Position numbers and translations under genes: made by a program. Under the pieces are notes generated by a model. That model had not been told where the DNA came from, ran no database searches, and saw nothing but the letters and a program-made list of their open reading frames with translations. From positions 1 to 53,791 of the forward strand of contig JBNLBT010000012.1 in the NCBI GenBank assembly GCA_050303435.1: a stretch of DNA of 53,791 nucleotides, in the 5' to 3' direction. Below, one piece after another: positions 24,974 through 34,471 of the stretch (position 1 is the stretch's first letter; each line of letters begins with the position of its first letter). The DNA comes from JBNLBT01 sp050303435. GTDB taxonomy: Bacteria; Pseudomonadota; Gammaproteobacteria; Xanthomonadales; Marinicellaceae.

Positions 24974-27136
24974 TCAGTCCACGGCGGCGCGGATGTGCAC
25001 CGGCACGCCGTTGAGCGCGGCGTTGCCGGACACCGCGTCCAGTTGCTTCGGGTCGGTCAGGCAATTGACGTTGACGCCCGGCTGGCTGCGCGCCAGACCC
25101 AGTTCAGAGTCGCTGAACACATGACCCCAGCCGTGCGGAATGCTGACAACGCCGGGCATCACATCCTCGCTGCAGTGCATCGGCACCTGCACGCGGCCCA
25201 CGGCGGACTGCACCTGGATGCGGTCGCCGTCTTGCAAACCCAGTTGCTCGGCGTCGCGTGGATGCATGTGCGCCACGCAGCGGTCTTTGCCCTTGATCAA
25301 GCGCTGCGCGTTGTGCATCCATGAATTGTTGCTGCGCGGATCGCGCCGGCCGATCAAGCGAAAGGCCGGGGCGGCGTCTTCAGCGCGCGCGGCGGCCTGC
25401 GGATCCGGCAGCGCCTGCAAGGCCTGGAGCAGAACGTCCGGCTGCAGATTCACGCGCCCGTTGGCGGTGCACAAGGCATCGGGCAAGACCGGCTGCAACG
25501 GCCCCAGGTCCTGGCCGTGTGGCTGTTGTTTGAGCTGGTTCAGGCTCAGACCGCCGGCGCCATAAGGGCCCTGCTTGAGGCCGGCGTCCAGCACGGCTTG
25601 CACACCGCCGGCGCGCAGGCGGCGAGCCAACAAGCGATTTTTTACACCCGACCACCAACCGCCGCGCGCCACGCGGCGCCACAATTCAATGTAAATCGCC
25701 GCTTCGTCCAGCGCGCCGGCGGGCGGCTGAAACAGGGCGCGGCTGTATTTGGCCACGTTGCGCACCGCCAGGGCATTGAACACCGCGTCGTAGTGATCGC
25801 GTTCCAGCGCGGTGACCGGCGGCAGAATGATGTCTGCATGTCGCGTGGTTTCGTTGATGTAGCAGTCCACAGCCACCAGGCAATCCAGTTGCTGCAATGC
25901 GGCGTCCAGGCGCGCGCTGTCCGGGGTGCTGAGCACCGGGTTGCCGGCGTGCGTGATCAACATGCGGATTTGTCCGTCGCCGGGCGTCTCAATTTCTTCG
26001 GCCAGCGCGGCGACCGGAAATTCGCCGGCAAACTCCGGCAGGCCGCGCACGCGCGTGCGGTGGCGGTCAAAATGCACCCGCCCACGCCCCGAGCGCATGC
26101 CACCCAGCTGAAAAGCCGGCGTGGTGAACATCGCGCCGCCGGGGCGATCCAGATTGCCGCTGAGCGCATTGATCAATTGCATCAGCCATTGACACAAGGC
26201 GCCGTGCTGTTGCGTGCTGACGCCCATGCGACCGTAACACACGGCCGAGTCCGCGGCGCAAAAGGCGCGCGCCAAATCTTCAATGTCGGCGGCCGCAATG
26301 CCGGTGATCGCGGCCACCGACTGCGGCGTGTACGGCGCCACCAGCGTTGCGATGTCGGCCGCGCCGTCCAGGTAATCCGGCAAAGCCTGCAGGTCGATGC
26401 GTTGCTCGGCGTGCATCACCTGCAGCAGCGCCAACAACAAATACACGTCGCTGCCGGGGGTGATGAACAGGTGCTGGTCGGCGATTTTGGCGGTCTCGCT
26501 GCGGCGCGGATCGACGCACACCACGCGGCCGCCGCGCGCGCGGATCGCCTCCAGGCGTTTGCGCACCCCCGGCGCGCTCATCATGCTGCCGTTGGAGACC
26601 ACCGGATTGGCGCCAATGATCAGCATGAAATCCGTGCGATCAATGTCCGGCACCGGCACCATCAGCGGGTGACCGTACAGCAGATAGCACAGCAATTGCT
26701 GCGGCAACTGGTCCACCGAGGTGGCGCTGAAACGGTTGCGGCTGCCGAGGGCCTTGCTGAACATCGGTTGAAACAACAGCGCGCCGATGCTGTGCACTGT
26801 GGGGTTGCCGAGGTAGGTGGCCACCGCGTCGCGCCCGTGTTTGGATTGAATCGCACGGACGCGTTCGGCCACCGCGTCCAGCGCCTCGTCCCAGCCGATC
26901 GGCTGCCAGCCATCGGCTGTTTTGCGCACCGGCTGACGCAAACGGTCCGGATCGGTGTAAATGTCCTGCAATGCCACCGCCTTGGGGCAGATGTGCCCTT
27001 TAGAAAACGGGTCGTCCTTGTCGCCACGGATCGACAGAATTTCACCGTCCTTGTGACGGATTTCCAAACCGCAAATGGCCTCGCACAAATTGCAGGCCTG
27101 GTGGTGTGTTTTCACGCCGTCTTGTTCTGTGTGCAT
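24974..27136 (-). CDS. Molybdopterin-dependent oxidoreductase (FDH/BisC-like)
   Basis: This is a 720-residue catalytic subunit of the DMSO-reductase family, binding bis-MGD molybdenum or tungsten cofactor. The N-terminal [4Fe-4S] site is CNLCEAICGLEIRHKDG with GHICPK. Central motifs include ATSVDQLPQQ, PVPDIDRTDFMLIIGANP, VCVDPRRSETA and, at the C-terminus, the MGD-binding MLGRRD-like LIGRRDPRSNNSWMHN. There is no Tat signal, so it should be cytoplasmic. No partner electron-transfer subunit, fdhD or cofactor gene adjoins it. Members of this subfamily are usually annotated formate dehydrogenase-like, but the substrate is not established. It is divergent from the second kinase gene, 125 bp away. 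Confidence 0.88.
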   Translation of the reverse strand: MHTEQDGVKTHHQACNLCEAICGLEIRHKDGEILSIRGDKDDPFSKGHICPKAVALQDIYTDPDRLRQPVRKTADGWQPIGWDEALDAVAERVRAIQSKHGRDAVATYLGNPTVHSIGALLFQPMFSKALGSRNRFSATSVDQLPQQLLCYLLYGHPLMVPVPDIDRTDFMLIIGANPVVSNGSMMSAPGVRKRLEAIRARGGRVVCVDPRRSETAKIADQHLFITPGSDVYLLLALLQVMHAEQRIDLQALPDYLDGAADIATLVAPYTPQSVAAITGIAAADIEDLARAFCAADSAVCYGRMGVSTQQHGALCQWLMQLINALSGNLDRPGGAMFTTPAFQLGGMRSGRGRVHFDRHRTRVRGLPEFAGEFPVAALAEEIETPGDGQIRMLITHAGNPVLSTPDSARLDAALQQLDCLVAVDCYINETTRHADIILPPVTALERDHYDAVFNALAVRNVAKYSRALFQPPAGALDEAAIYIELWRRVARGGWWSGVKNRLLARRLRAGGVQAVLDAGLKQGPYGAGGLSLNQLKQQPHGQDLGPLQPVLPDALCTANGRVNLQPDVLLQALQALPDPQAAARAEDAAPAFRLIGRRDPRSNNSWMHNAQRLIKGKDRCVAHMHPRDAEQLGLQDGDRIQVQSAVGRVQVPMHCSEDVMPGVVSIPHGWGHVFSDSELGLARSQPGVNVNCLTDPKQLDAVSGNAALNGVPVHIRAAVD

Positions 27137-27201
27137 GGCTTCCTCGGGCCGTTGAATCGCTCACTGAGTGTATCACAGTCGCGCCTCAACGCGACCGCGC
27201 A

Positions 27202-27230
27202 TTGGCTGTTTGCAGGGCTCGGGCTATAAT
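27202..27230 (+). promoter_or_regulatory. Sigma-70 promoter of the second kinase gene
   Basis: TTGGCT (27202-27207) and a perfect TATAAT (27225-27230) are separated by 17 bp. Transcription would start near 27237, leaving a leader of about 25 bases before the ATG at 27262. Confidence 0.7.
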
Positions 27231-27261
27231 GTGAAATGATTGAAAAGCGACCTGTTCCGTC

Positions 27262-29820
27262 ATGATCGAACTGCACCGCCGGGCACAAGAAATCTTCGAG
27301 CGCGCCCTGGACACCGCCGAGCCCGAACGCCGGGGCTACATTGACACCGCCTGTGAAGGGGACGCGAGCCTGCGCGCCCTGGTGGACGAGTTGTTTGCCG
27401 TGCACGCGCAATTGCACACACGCGCCACCCCGGCGCTGGATGCCGAAGGGCTTGAGCCCGACCCGCTCGGCTTTCCCGGCGGGCGCTACCGCGTGATCCG
27501 CGCCATCGGTGAAGGCGGCATGGGCACGGTGTATTTGTGCCGCAACACCTCCGAGGCATTCGACCAGGAGGTCGCCGTCAAAGTCTTGCGCCAAAGCCGC
27601 CTTGGCACCGAAACCCTGCAACGCTTTGCCCGTGAACGCGCCATCCTGTCGCAACTGGACCACCCGGGCATCACCGCCTTCATTGACGGCGACACTTTGG
27701 CCGATGGCCGTCCTTACGTGGTCATGGCCTACACCCCAGGCGCGCCGATCACCGGGCATTGCGATGAGAACGCATTGGATGTTGAGGCGCGCGTGCGCCT
27801 GTTTCTGCAACTGTGCGAGGCGGTTGAGTACGCGCACCGCAATTTGATCATCCACCGCGACATCAAGCCGGCCAATGTGCTGGTGGATGCCCACGGGCAG
27901 CCGCGCTTGCTGGATTTTGGCATCGCCCGGCTGCTGGACCAGACCCAGCAGGAAACCGCCACCGGCTTCCGCGTGATGACCCCGGCCTATGCCAGCCCGG
28001 AGCACATCCGCGGCCAGGCGATGGGCGTGGCTTCCGATGTGTATTCGCTCGGGGTGTTGCTGTTTCAGTTGCTCAGCGGACATTTGCCGTACGACTGGCA
28101 GGACCTCAGCCCGGCCGAGTACGACCGGTTGTTGTCGCTGGACAAGCCGCCGGCGCCGAGTGAACGCCTGTTGGCCGATGCCACCGTGGTTCAGAACCAC
28201 TATGGCCGATCGCGTGCACTGGTGCACAGGCGTCTGCACGGCGATCTGGACCGCATCGCGCAAAAGGCGCTGCGCACCGATGTGAAACAGCGCTACGCCA
28301 CAGTCGGTGAGCTGGCCGACGATTTGCAGCGTTGGCTGAACAATGAACCGGTCAAGGCGCGCGACCCGTCGCTGGCCTACCGCGCCGGCAAGTTCATCCG
28401 CCGCAATGCGCTGGCGGTTGGCGCCGCGGCGCTGGTATTGACCCTGAGCGCGGCCTTTGTGTGGCTGACCGTGCAGCAGAACGCGACGATCCGCGAAGAA
28501 CGCGACGCCGCGCTGCGCGAACGCGAGCGCGCCGGCACCCTGAATGAAATCCTCATCACCGCATTCAAGAACGCCGACCCGACCCAGACCCTCGGCCGCG
28601 AGGTCAAGGCCATCGACATCCTGGAACAATCCGAACGCCTGCTGGCGCGCCGCCAGTTCAGCGACCCCGAACTGAAAACCGACCTGACCCTGAGCATTGC
28701 TGAGGTGTACAGCAACATGCAGGACGCGGACAAAGTGCTGCAAATGATGAAGACACTGGATTCGGATAATCCGACACCCGGCAGTTCAAAAGATTTGAAA
28801 ATCATGAATCTGTTTTTCAGAAATGCATACTCTGCGCAGGATGAAACAAGTTACCGAAATGCACTCACACGCTACCAGGAAAAATACAAGGATGCGCCGG
28901 TGCAAGCAGATTTGAAGTATTGGGAAGCCGTGTCATTCATGTTTAATCGCGACCATGAACGGGCTTTAGAACTGCTCAAACCGATGTACGATCAGATGCA
29001 AATTGATGACCCCATGTTTAATCGCGTGTGCAATCAACTGGCATCACAATACAGTGCTATTAAACAATATGAAACGGCCATCGACACCTGGACTAACTGT
29101 CTGAACAAAACAGACAATCCCAACCAGATGTATGATCGGTCGGAAATTCTCAAAAATTTGGGCCGCACCCATGCCTACTTGCAGCAATACGCGCAATCCG
29201 ATGAAAATTTCCGAAAGTCATTGTCATTGCGCCGTGAACTGTACGGAGAAGAACACATCTCATTGGCCCCCCTGTACATGAACCTGGGACTGAATCATAT
29301 GGATCAAAAACAAGTCCCAGAGGCGATTGAGATGATGCAGAAGGGTCTGTCCATTTATGAAAAGCATCAAAGCAATGCGCCATTACTTGGCACGAATTAT
29401 TTCAATTTATCGTTGGCCATGTTTGTGGGTGGAATGATGCAAGATGCGCTGGAGACCATTGAGAAAGCCGAAGCCGTTCTGCAGAAAACCGGTCGTGAAA
29501 TGCACTACAACACCGGTTTTATCTACATGGGCAAAGCCGCCATTCTGATTGAGTTGGAACAATACGATGCGGCCATCGCAGCGGCAGAACACGCCATGGA
29601 AATTTTCTATCAGGAAAAATATCAAGCCGACAGCGCAGCGGCTGAAGCCAAAATCTGGGCCACCAAAGCATACACACGCCAAGGCCATTTGTCTGAAGCC
29701 AGACGCATTCTGGCTGAAGCACTGCCGTACATGCTGGAATACCCGGAATACCACGACATGCGAGATTTGGCCCGGGAACTGGCCGCTGAACTGGGCGTCG
29801 ACGCACCGGAAGGTTTATAG
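27262..29820 (+). CDS. Membrane Ser/Thr protein kinase with TPR C-terminus
   Basis: This 852-residue Hanks-type kinase has a ~70-residue N-terminal helical segment, then a kinase domain (about 75-340). The domain shows IGEGGMGTVYLCRN, K107 in VAVKVLR, D200 in IIHRDIKPANVLVD, DFG at 218-220 and SPE in PAYASPEHIRG: a complete, active RD kinase. A transmembrane helix follows near 385-402 (ALAVGAAALVLTLSAAFVWL), then a coiled segment rich in Glu and Arg and a TPR-like C-terminus. From about base 28740 (residue ~493) the DNA becomes clearly richer in A and T and the protein richer in Lys, Asn, Tyr and Met. The frame stays open and in register, so this looks like a transferred or rapidly changing sensor domain, not a frameshift. 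No sigma gene adjoins it. Confidence 0.9.
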   Translation: MIELHRRAQEIFERALDTAEPERRGYIDTACEGDASLRALVDELFAVHAQLHTRATPALDAEGLEPDPLGFPGGRYRVIRAIGEGGMGTVYLCRNTSEAFDQEVAVKVLRQSRLGTETLQRFARERAILSQLDHPGITAFIDGDTLADGRPYVVMAYTPGAPITGHCDENALDVEARVRLFLQLCEAVEYAHRNLIIHRDIKPANVLVDAHGQPRLLDFGIARLLDQTQQETATGFRVMTPAYASPEHIRGQAMGVASDVYSLGVLLFQLLSGHLPYDWQDLSPAEYDRLLSLDKPPAPSERLLADATVVQNHYGRSRALVHRRLHGDLDRIAQKALRTDVKQRYATVGELADDLQRWLNNEPVKARDPSLAYRAGKFIRRNALAVGAAALVLTLSAAFVWLTVQQNATIREERDAALRERERAGTLNEILITAFKNADPTQTLGREVKAIDILEQSERLLARRQFSDPELKTDLTLSIAEVYSNMQDADKVLQMMKTLDSDNPTPGSSKDLKIMNLFFRNAYSAQDETSYRNALTRYQEKYKDAPVQADLKYWEAVSFMFNRDHERALELLKPMYDQMQIDDPMFNRVCNQLASQYSAIKQYETAIDTWTNCLNKTDNPNQMYDRSEILKNLGRTHAYLQQYAQSDENFRKSLSLRRELYGEEHISLAPLYMNLGLNHMDQKQVPEAIEMMQKGLSIYEKHQSNAPLLGTNYFNLSLAMFVGGMMQDALETIEKAEAVLQKTGREMHYNTGFIYMGKAAILIELEQYDAAIAAAEHAMEIFYQEKYQADSAAAEAKIWATKAYTRQGHLSEARRILAEALPYMLEYPEYHDMRDLARELAAELGVDAPEGL

Positions 29821-29892
29821 TCCGGCAAAGGCTCGTTACTCAAAATTTTGCCTCCACTGTGGTAGTGTATTCTCAGTGTAATCCGGCTTGAT

Positions 29893-31314
29893 TCAGTTCA
29901 ACACATCCAGCGCGCGCACGTGCTGTTCGACGCGGTCCAGAATGGCGGCTTTGGGGCCATCCGGATGTTCTTTGCGCAACGCCGCCAGATGTTCGAACCA
30001 GTCCACGCAGCCTGCGCCGTGGCGATGTTCCAGGCGCGTTTTCACCTGGCTTTGCCATTCGCTCCATTGGGTTGCATCCAGTGACTCGGGGAAATTGCGC
30101 GCTTTGAAACGCCACACCAGCTCGGCCGCGCGCGGGTCGTTGAATTCGCCGGGTGCGGGCAGTTGCAGCGCGGCACCGGCCTGGCGCAAATCGTCCAGAC
30201 GGGCGCGTTCGTCGTTGGAGAAAAAGCCGCTGTACAATTGCGCGTCGACATCGTCGTCGGCGCCACTGAAGGGCTGGTCCATCACTGCAGCGACCTTGCG
30301 ACCGACTTCGGGGTGTGCCTGGATTTCGGCCAGGTGTGCCTTGCAGGCGTCCAGGTCCAGGCCGATGCGCTCGAGATCGGCTTCGCGCAATACGCCAATC
30401 GGCGCCACAAACGGCGCCTTGTTGATGTGAATGGATTTCAATGGCACCCGCTCAACGCCCTCAGGCAAGTCCGCCGCCGGGGTGTACAGGCGGTCCTGAA
30501 TTTCGTCCACATCCAGGGCCAGCAGGTCTTGCGGCGGCTGCGCCAAATCGTAGCAGATCACCGCATTGGCGTTGTGCGGATGCGCCGCCAGCGGCGCCAT
30601 CAGGGTCAGGCAGCCGCGCGACGGTGGAATCATGCCGGAGACGTGCACCACAGGACGCACCGTGTGCCAGTCGAGCTGTCGGGCAACACCTTTTTTGTCG
30701 CGCAACGACAAATACCAGTCAAACAGTTTGGGTTGTTTTTCCCGAATCAAGCGCGCCAGCGCGATGGTCGCTTCCACATCCGACAGCGCGTCGTGCGCCG
30801 CCGTGTGCATCAAGCCGTTGGCCGCGCTGAGGTCTTCCAGTTTAAAACTCGGCAAGCCGGACTCGTGGCGCGGCCAGTTCAGGCCTTCCGGTCGCAGGGC
30901 GTGGGTGGCGCGCACCAGATCAATCAGGTCCCAGCGCGAATTGCCACCGGCCCACTCGCGGCGGTAGGCATCGTGCAGGTTGCGGTACAACAGGTGACGC
31001 ACGAATTCATCGTCAAAACGCAGTGAATTGTAACCGGCCACGCAGGTGTTGCCCTGACTGAACAGCGCCTGCACACGGTCGGCAAAGGCGTGCTCCGCGA
31101 GGCCTTCGGCCTGGGCTTTTTGTGGCGTGATGCCGGTGATCAGGCAACTGCCCGGGTCCGGCAGCACATCGCCCGCCGGGCGACAGTAAAACACGTCCGG
31201 CTCGCCCACCGGGTTGAGCGCCGCGTCGGTGCGCACACCGGCAAATTGTGCGATGCGGTCGTGGCGCGGATCGATGCCAAAGGTCTCCAGATCGTACCAG
31301 TAAAAACCAGTCAC
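29893..31314 (-). CDS. sbcB: Exodeoxyribonuclease I
   Basis: ExoI is a 3'-5' single-strand DNA exonuclease acting in recombination and mismatch repair. The 473-residue protein starts MTGFYWYDLETFGIDP with the Asp-x-Glu metal site of the DEDD nuclease fold. Further Asp residues appear in HTAAHDALSDVEATIALARL. The middle SH3-like and C-terminal helical domains (KARNFPESLDATQWSEW) are characteristic of bacterial ExoI. The start is GTG and overlaps the popT stop as GTGA. It is the last gene of the metG-rsx-popT-sbcB block and converges with kinase 2. Confidence 0.94.
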   Translation of the reverse strand: MTGFYWYDLETFGIDPRHDRIAQFAGVRTDAALNPVGEPDVFYCRPAGDVLPDPGSCLITGITPQKAQAEGLAEHAFADRVQALFSQGNTCVAGYNSLRFDDEFVRHLLYRNLHDAYRREWAGGNSRWDLIDLVRATHALRPEGLNWPRHESGLPSFKLEDLSAANGLMHTAAHDALSDVEATIALARLIREKQPKLFDWYLSLRDKKGVARQLDWHTVRPVVHVSGMIPPSRGCLTLMAPLAAHPHNANAVICYDLAQPPQDLLALDVDEIQDRLYTPAADLPEGVERVPLKSIHINKAPFVAPIGVLREADLERIGLDLDACKAHLAEIQAHPEVGRKVAAVMDQPFSGADDDVDAQLYSGFFSNDERARLDDLRQAGAALQLPAPGEFNDPRAAELVWRFKARNFPESLDATQWSEWQSQVKTRLEHRHGAGCVDWFEHLAALRKEHPDGPKAAILDRVEQHVRALDVLN

Positions 31315-32171
31315 CGTCCGACCCCGCGACCGGCGCGTTCAAACAGCACAATGACCACCACACCGGCGATCAGCGCCGGCAAGGCCTGCCACAGCAAAGC
31401 GGCCTCATGCTGCCACGGCCAGACGTTGCCGTCGGCAATTTTCCACGGCCACACCTTGATCAATGAACCCAGCATCAGCCCGGACAGCGCCGCAATCATG
31501 GCGTCGTGGTGCCGCGCCAGCGCCCATTTGATCAGGCGTGAAAAGATCACCAGACCGATCAGCGCGCCGACAATGAACAGACCGATGCGCAGCGCATCGC
31601 CGCTGTGCAGGGCTTCCAGCATGGCCGCGTATTTGCCGATCAGGATCAGTAAAAGTGACCCGGAAATGCCCGGCAGAATCATCGCCGAAACCGCGATCGC
31701 CCCGGCCAGCACAAAGGCCCAGTGATCGTCCGGCAGCAGCACCCCGGCGGACAGGCTGACCCAGGCGCCCAGGGCAAAACCGGCCAGCAACGCCAGCACA
31801 TGGGTCGCTTTAAGCTGTTTGATGTGCTTGATCAGCAGCAACGCGGAGGCCAGAATCAAGCCGAAGAAAAACGACCAGGTCGGCAACGGGTGATTCGACA
31901 GCAGATATTTGATGCCGCCGGCCAGCAGCACCAGCGAAGTGAGAATGCCGGCCAGCACCGTGAGCAAAAACCAGCCGTCGATGTGTTGCCAGAAACGCGC
32001 GATGCGGCCTTTGAACACATGCCCCAACGCCACGCCGTCAACCGCCGCAATGGCGTTGATCAGGCGTTCATAAATGCCCGCGATCAGTGCGATGGTGCCA
32101 CCGGATACACCGGGAATCAGGTCGGCCACGCCCATGGCCAGTCCGCGCAGGTACAGCCCGAGCCAGATCAT
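31311..32171 (-). CDS. popT: DUF368 / PopT undecaprenyl-phosphate translocase
   Basis: This 286-residue polytopic inner-membrane protein is of the DUF368 family. Work on PopT and the unrelated DedA-type UptA identified such proteins as recyclers that flip undecaprenyl phosphate, the lipid carrier for cell-wall and surface-polymer synthesis, back across the membrane. Two similar re-entrant-looking motifs are visible in the two halves: GVADLIPGVSGGTIALIAGI near residue 15 and LPGISGSLLLILIGKYAAML near 165, in keeping with an internal repeat. Eight or more hydrophobic helices are evident. The gene overlaps rsxE (ATGA) and sbcB (GTGA), so it is co-translated with the ion-pumping Rsx complex. Confidence 0.88.
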   Translation of the reverse strand: MIWLGLYLRGLAMGVADLIPGVSGGTIALIAGIYERLINAIAAVDGVALGHVFKGRIARFWQHIDGWFLLTVLAGILTSLVLLAGGIKYLLSNHPLPTWSFFFGLILASALLLIKHIKQLKATHVLALLAGFALGAWVSLSAGVLLPDDHWAFVLAGAIAVSAMILPGISGSLLLILIGKYAAMLEALHSGDALRIGLFIVGALIGLVIFSRLIKWALARHHDAMIAALSGLMLGSLIKVWPWKIADGNVWPWQHEAALLWQALPALIAGVVVIVLFERAGRGVGR

Positions 32172-32848
32172 TGATGCACCCCGTCGGCCACGCCGTCGAG
32201 CGCCGGCGCCTGCACGGCCTGCTCATGGCGTTTGATGTCGCGCCCGTTTTTCAGGGCAATCAGCAGGCCCAGGGCAAAAAACGCCCCCGGCGGCAGCACG
32301 GCAATGAGAAAGCCGGAATAATTCTCCAGCGCGCGCCAGGTCAGGGCCCGGCCGGCCTCTCCGAACAACAGCTCGGCATTGGCCAGTAACGTGCCCTGCC
32401 CGATCAGTTCGCGCATGGCGCCGATGATCAGCAACACCAGGGCGAAGCCCAGACCGGTGAAAAACGCGTCCTTGAGGGACAGCCCCAGCGCGTTTTTCGC
32501 AGCAAAGGCTTCGGCCCTGGCCATGATCATGCAATTCGTCACGATCAGTGGAATGAAGATGCCCAGGACCAGATACAATTGATGAAAGTAGGCGTTCATC
32601 AGCATTTCCACGGCGGTCACCACCGCAGCGATCAACAGCACAAACAACGGGATGCGCACCTCTTTGATCAGCAGCGGACGGATCAGCGACACCGACGCGT
32701 TGGTCAGCATCAGCACCAGCAGCGTCGCCGCCCCCAGCCCCAGCGCATTGACCACTGAGTTGGACACCGCCAGCAAGGGGCACAGGCCCAGCAGTTGCGC
32801 GGTGGCCACGTTGTTGTCCAGCAAGCGCTGGCGAATGAATTCACTCAT
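32168..32848 (-). CDS. rsxE: Rsx/Rnf electron transport complex subunit E
   Basis: RsxE is a membrane subunit of the Rsx (Rnf) complex, related to NqrD and to RsxA, which together hold an Fe-S centre within the membrane. The ATG at 32846-32848 (MSEFIRQ) gives 226 residues and overlaps the rsxG stop by 8 bp; the longer reading adds five residues. Typical segments are QLLGLCPLLAVSNSVVNALG, whose Cys is a cluster ligand in the family, and IPLIVTNCMIMARAEAFAA with the second Cys. Six hydrophobic helices are visible. The C-terminal 25 residues are polar and variable. Confidence 0.94.
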   Translation of the reverse strand: MSEFIRQRLLDNNVATAQLLGLCPLLAVSNSVVNALGLGAATLLVLMLTNASVSLIRPLLIKEVRIPLFVLLIAAVVTAVEMLMNAYFHQLYLVLGIFIPLIVTNCMIMARAEAFAAKNALGLSLKDAFFTGLGFALVLLIIGAMRELIGQGTLLANAELLFGEAGRALTWRALENYSGFLIAVLPPGAFFALGLLIALKNGRDIKRHEQAVQAPALDGVADGVHQ

Positions 32849-33440
32849 GCACGTGTTCCTCAAAATAAATCAGCGCGCGCTTCACCGCTGCCACCACAGC
32901 GCGCGGGGTGATGGTGGCGCCGGTGATCTGGTCGAATGCACCGCCGTCCTTACGCACCGCCCAGCCCTTGTCTTCGGGCCGCAGCAATGAACGCCCGGCA
33001 AACTGTCCGATCCAATCGCTTTTGCCCGGTTCAATCAAATCGCCCAGACCCGGCGTTTCACGGTGCGAGGCGATGCGCACCGCAATCACCTGGGCCGTGG
33101 CCGCATCGATGCCGACCAGCAGGCGGATGTCGCCGGAATAACCGTTGCGCGCGGTGACTGGCACCACCGCCGCCGTCAGTTGGCCGTCGCGGGTGCCCAG
33201 GTAGAGAAATTCGGGTCGCCGGTGTCCCAGGCTTTCCGGTTCATGAATGCTGCGGCGCTCGGCGATCAGGTCGTTGTCGTGCAGGGCGTCCGGCATCAAC
33301 ACCTTGAGACTGGCCAGCACCGCCATCTGTTCCTGCCGCTCGATTTCCTCGCGCGTGACGCGGTCGGAAAACCACAACAACGCCGTAGCCGACGCCGCCA
33401 CCACAGTCAACACCAGCGGGATGCGCCACACCGGATTCAC
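32841..33440 (-). CDS. rsxG: Rsx/Rnf electron transport complex subunit G
   Basis: RsxG is the periplasmically facing flavoprotein subunit (FMN covalently bound through a Thr phosphoester). The 199-residue protein has one N-terminal transmembrane anchor (RIPLVLTVVAASATALLWF). The flavin attachment sequence is DQITGATITPRAVV near residue 175, with the modified Thr in T/S-G-A-T. GYSGDIRLLVGID and SHRETPGLGDLI are family landmarks. The start is GTG, overlapping the rsxD stop as GTGA. Confidence 0.94.
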   Translation of the reverse strand: MNPVWRIPLVLTVVAASATALLWFSDRVTREEIERQEQMAVLASLKVLMPDALHDNDLIAERRSIHEPESLGHRRPEFLYLGTRDGQLTAAVVPVTARNGYSGDIRLLVGIDAATAQVIAVRIASHRETPGLGDLIEPGKSDWIGQFAGRSLLRPEDKGWAVRKDGGAFDQITGATITPRAVVAAVKRALIYFEEHVHE

Positions 33441-34471
33441 CGTCTGCCCCCCAATGGCGACGGCACGGTCAAGCGGTCAATCAAAGGCGCGGCGGTGTTC
33501 ATTAACAGCACCGCAAAGGCCACACCGTCCGGGAAACTGCCGAAATTGCGGATCAACACAGTGAACACCGCCACCCCGGCACCAAAGATCAGCTTGCCGC
33601 GGTTCGACGAGGCGCCGCTGGTGGGATCGGTGGCAATGAAAAACGCGCCCAGCATCAAGCCGCCGGAGAACACATGCTGCAACGGCGAATAGTAGTGATC
33701 GGCGTCGTACAGATGGAACGGCAGTGCAAACACACAGGCGGTCAGCAACACCGCCACCGGCACGTGCCAGGTGATCACGCGTTTGTACAGCAGCAACAGA
33801 CCGCCAATGAACAGCCAGTTGCCGATCCATTCCCAGCCCAGCCCGCCGAAATCGCCGAACACTTTGTTGTCGCGAATTTCACTCAGGGTCAGGCCCTGCT
33901 GCCAGCCGGCCTTGATGGCGGCCAGCGGCGTGGCTTCGGTGACGGCGTCGTAGGCCAGGCCGGCAGGCCACTGCTGCAGAAAAATCAGGCGCAGCAATTC
34001 ACCGCTGTGCAAATCCTGCACCGCAATCTGTCCCGGCGCCAGCCAGAAGGACATGGCCTGCGGGAAGGCGATGATGATCACCGCAAAACCCAGCATCGCC
34101 GGATTGAACAGGTTGTGACCGATGCCGCCGTACAGGTGTTTGCCGACCAGCAGAGCAAAAAACATGCCCACCAGGGCAATCCACCACGGCGCGATCGGCG
34201 AGATGCACAGGGCGAACAGCATCGCCGTCACCAGCGCGCTGAGGTCGGTCAGATACGGCTTCAGCGGCTGACCGCGCAGCCACAGGCCCAGGGTTTCAAA
34301 CAGGTAGGCAAAAAAGATGCACAGGCACATTTGAAACACCAGGCCAAGACCGAAGTAGTACAGGTGCGCGGCCATCGCCGGCACCAGCGCGACCCACACC
34401 CACAGCATCACCCGTGCAACGCTGATCTGGGCCGGAATGTGTGGGGCGGAATCAGTGCTGTTCGGGCGCAT
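33437..34471 (-). CDS. rsxD: Rsx/Rnf electron transport complex subunit D
   Basis: RsxD is the large NqrB-like membrane subunit that takes part in ion translocation and carries flavin. From the ATG at 34469-34471 it has 344 residues; this start lies 20 bp inside the end of rsxC. About ten hydrophobic helices are visible. Conserved stretches include GKHLYGGIGHNLFNPAMLGF and FFIATDPTSGASSNRGKLIF, the latter near the expected flavin region. It is followed by rsxG with a 4-bp overlap. Confidence 0.94.
   Translation of the reverse strand: MRPNSTDSAPHIPAQISVARVMLWVWVALVPAMAAHLYYFGLGLVFQMCLCIFFAYLFETLGLWLRGQPLKPYLTDLSALVTAMLFALCISPIAPWWIALVGMFFALLVGKHLYGGIGHNLFNPAMLGFAVIIIAFPQAMSFWLAPGQIAVQDLHSGELLRLIFLQQWPAGLAYDAVTEATPLAAIKAGWQQGLTLSEIRDNKVFGDFGGLGWEWIGNWLFIGGLLLLYKRVITWHVPVAVLLTACVFALPFHLYDADHYYSPLQHVFSGGLMLGAFFIATDPTSGASSNRGKLIFGAGVAVFTVLIRNFGSFPDGVAFAVLLMNTAAPLIDRLTVPSPLGGRR

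Noticed and set aside
25517..27229. 570-residue plus-strand open frame
   Set aside because: Antisense shadow of the molybdopterin oxidoreductase; no domain or ribosome site.
27112..28743. 543-residue minus-strand open frame
   Set aside because: Antisense shadow of the second kinase; it ends where the composition of that gene changes, as expected for a GC-driven artefact.
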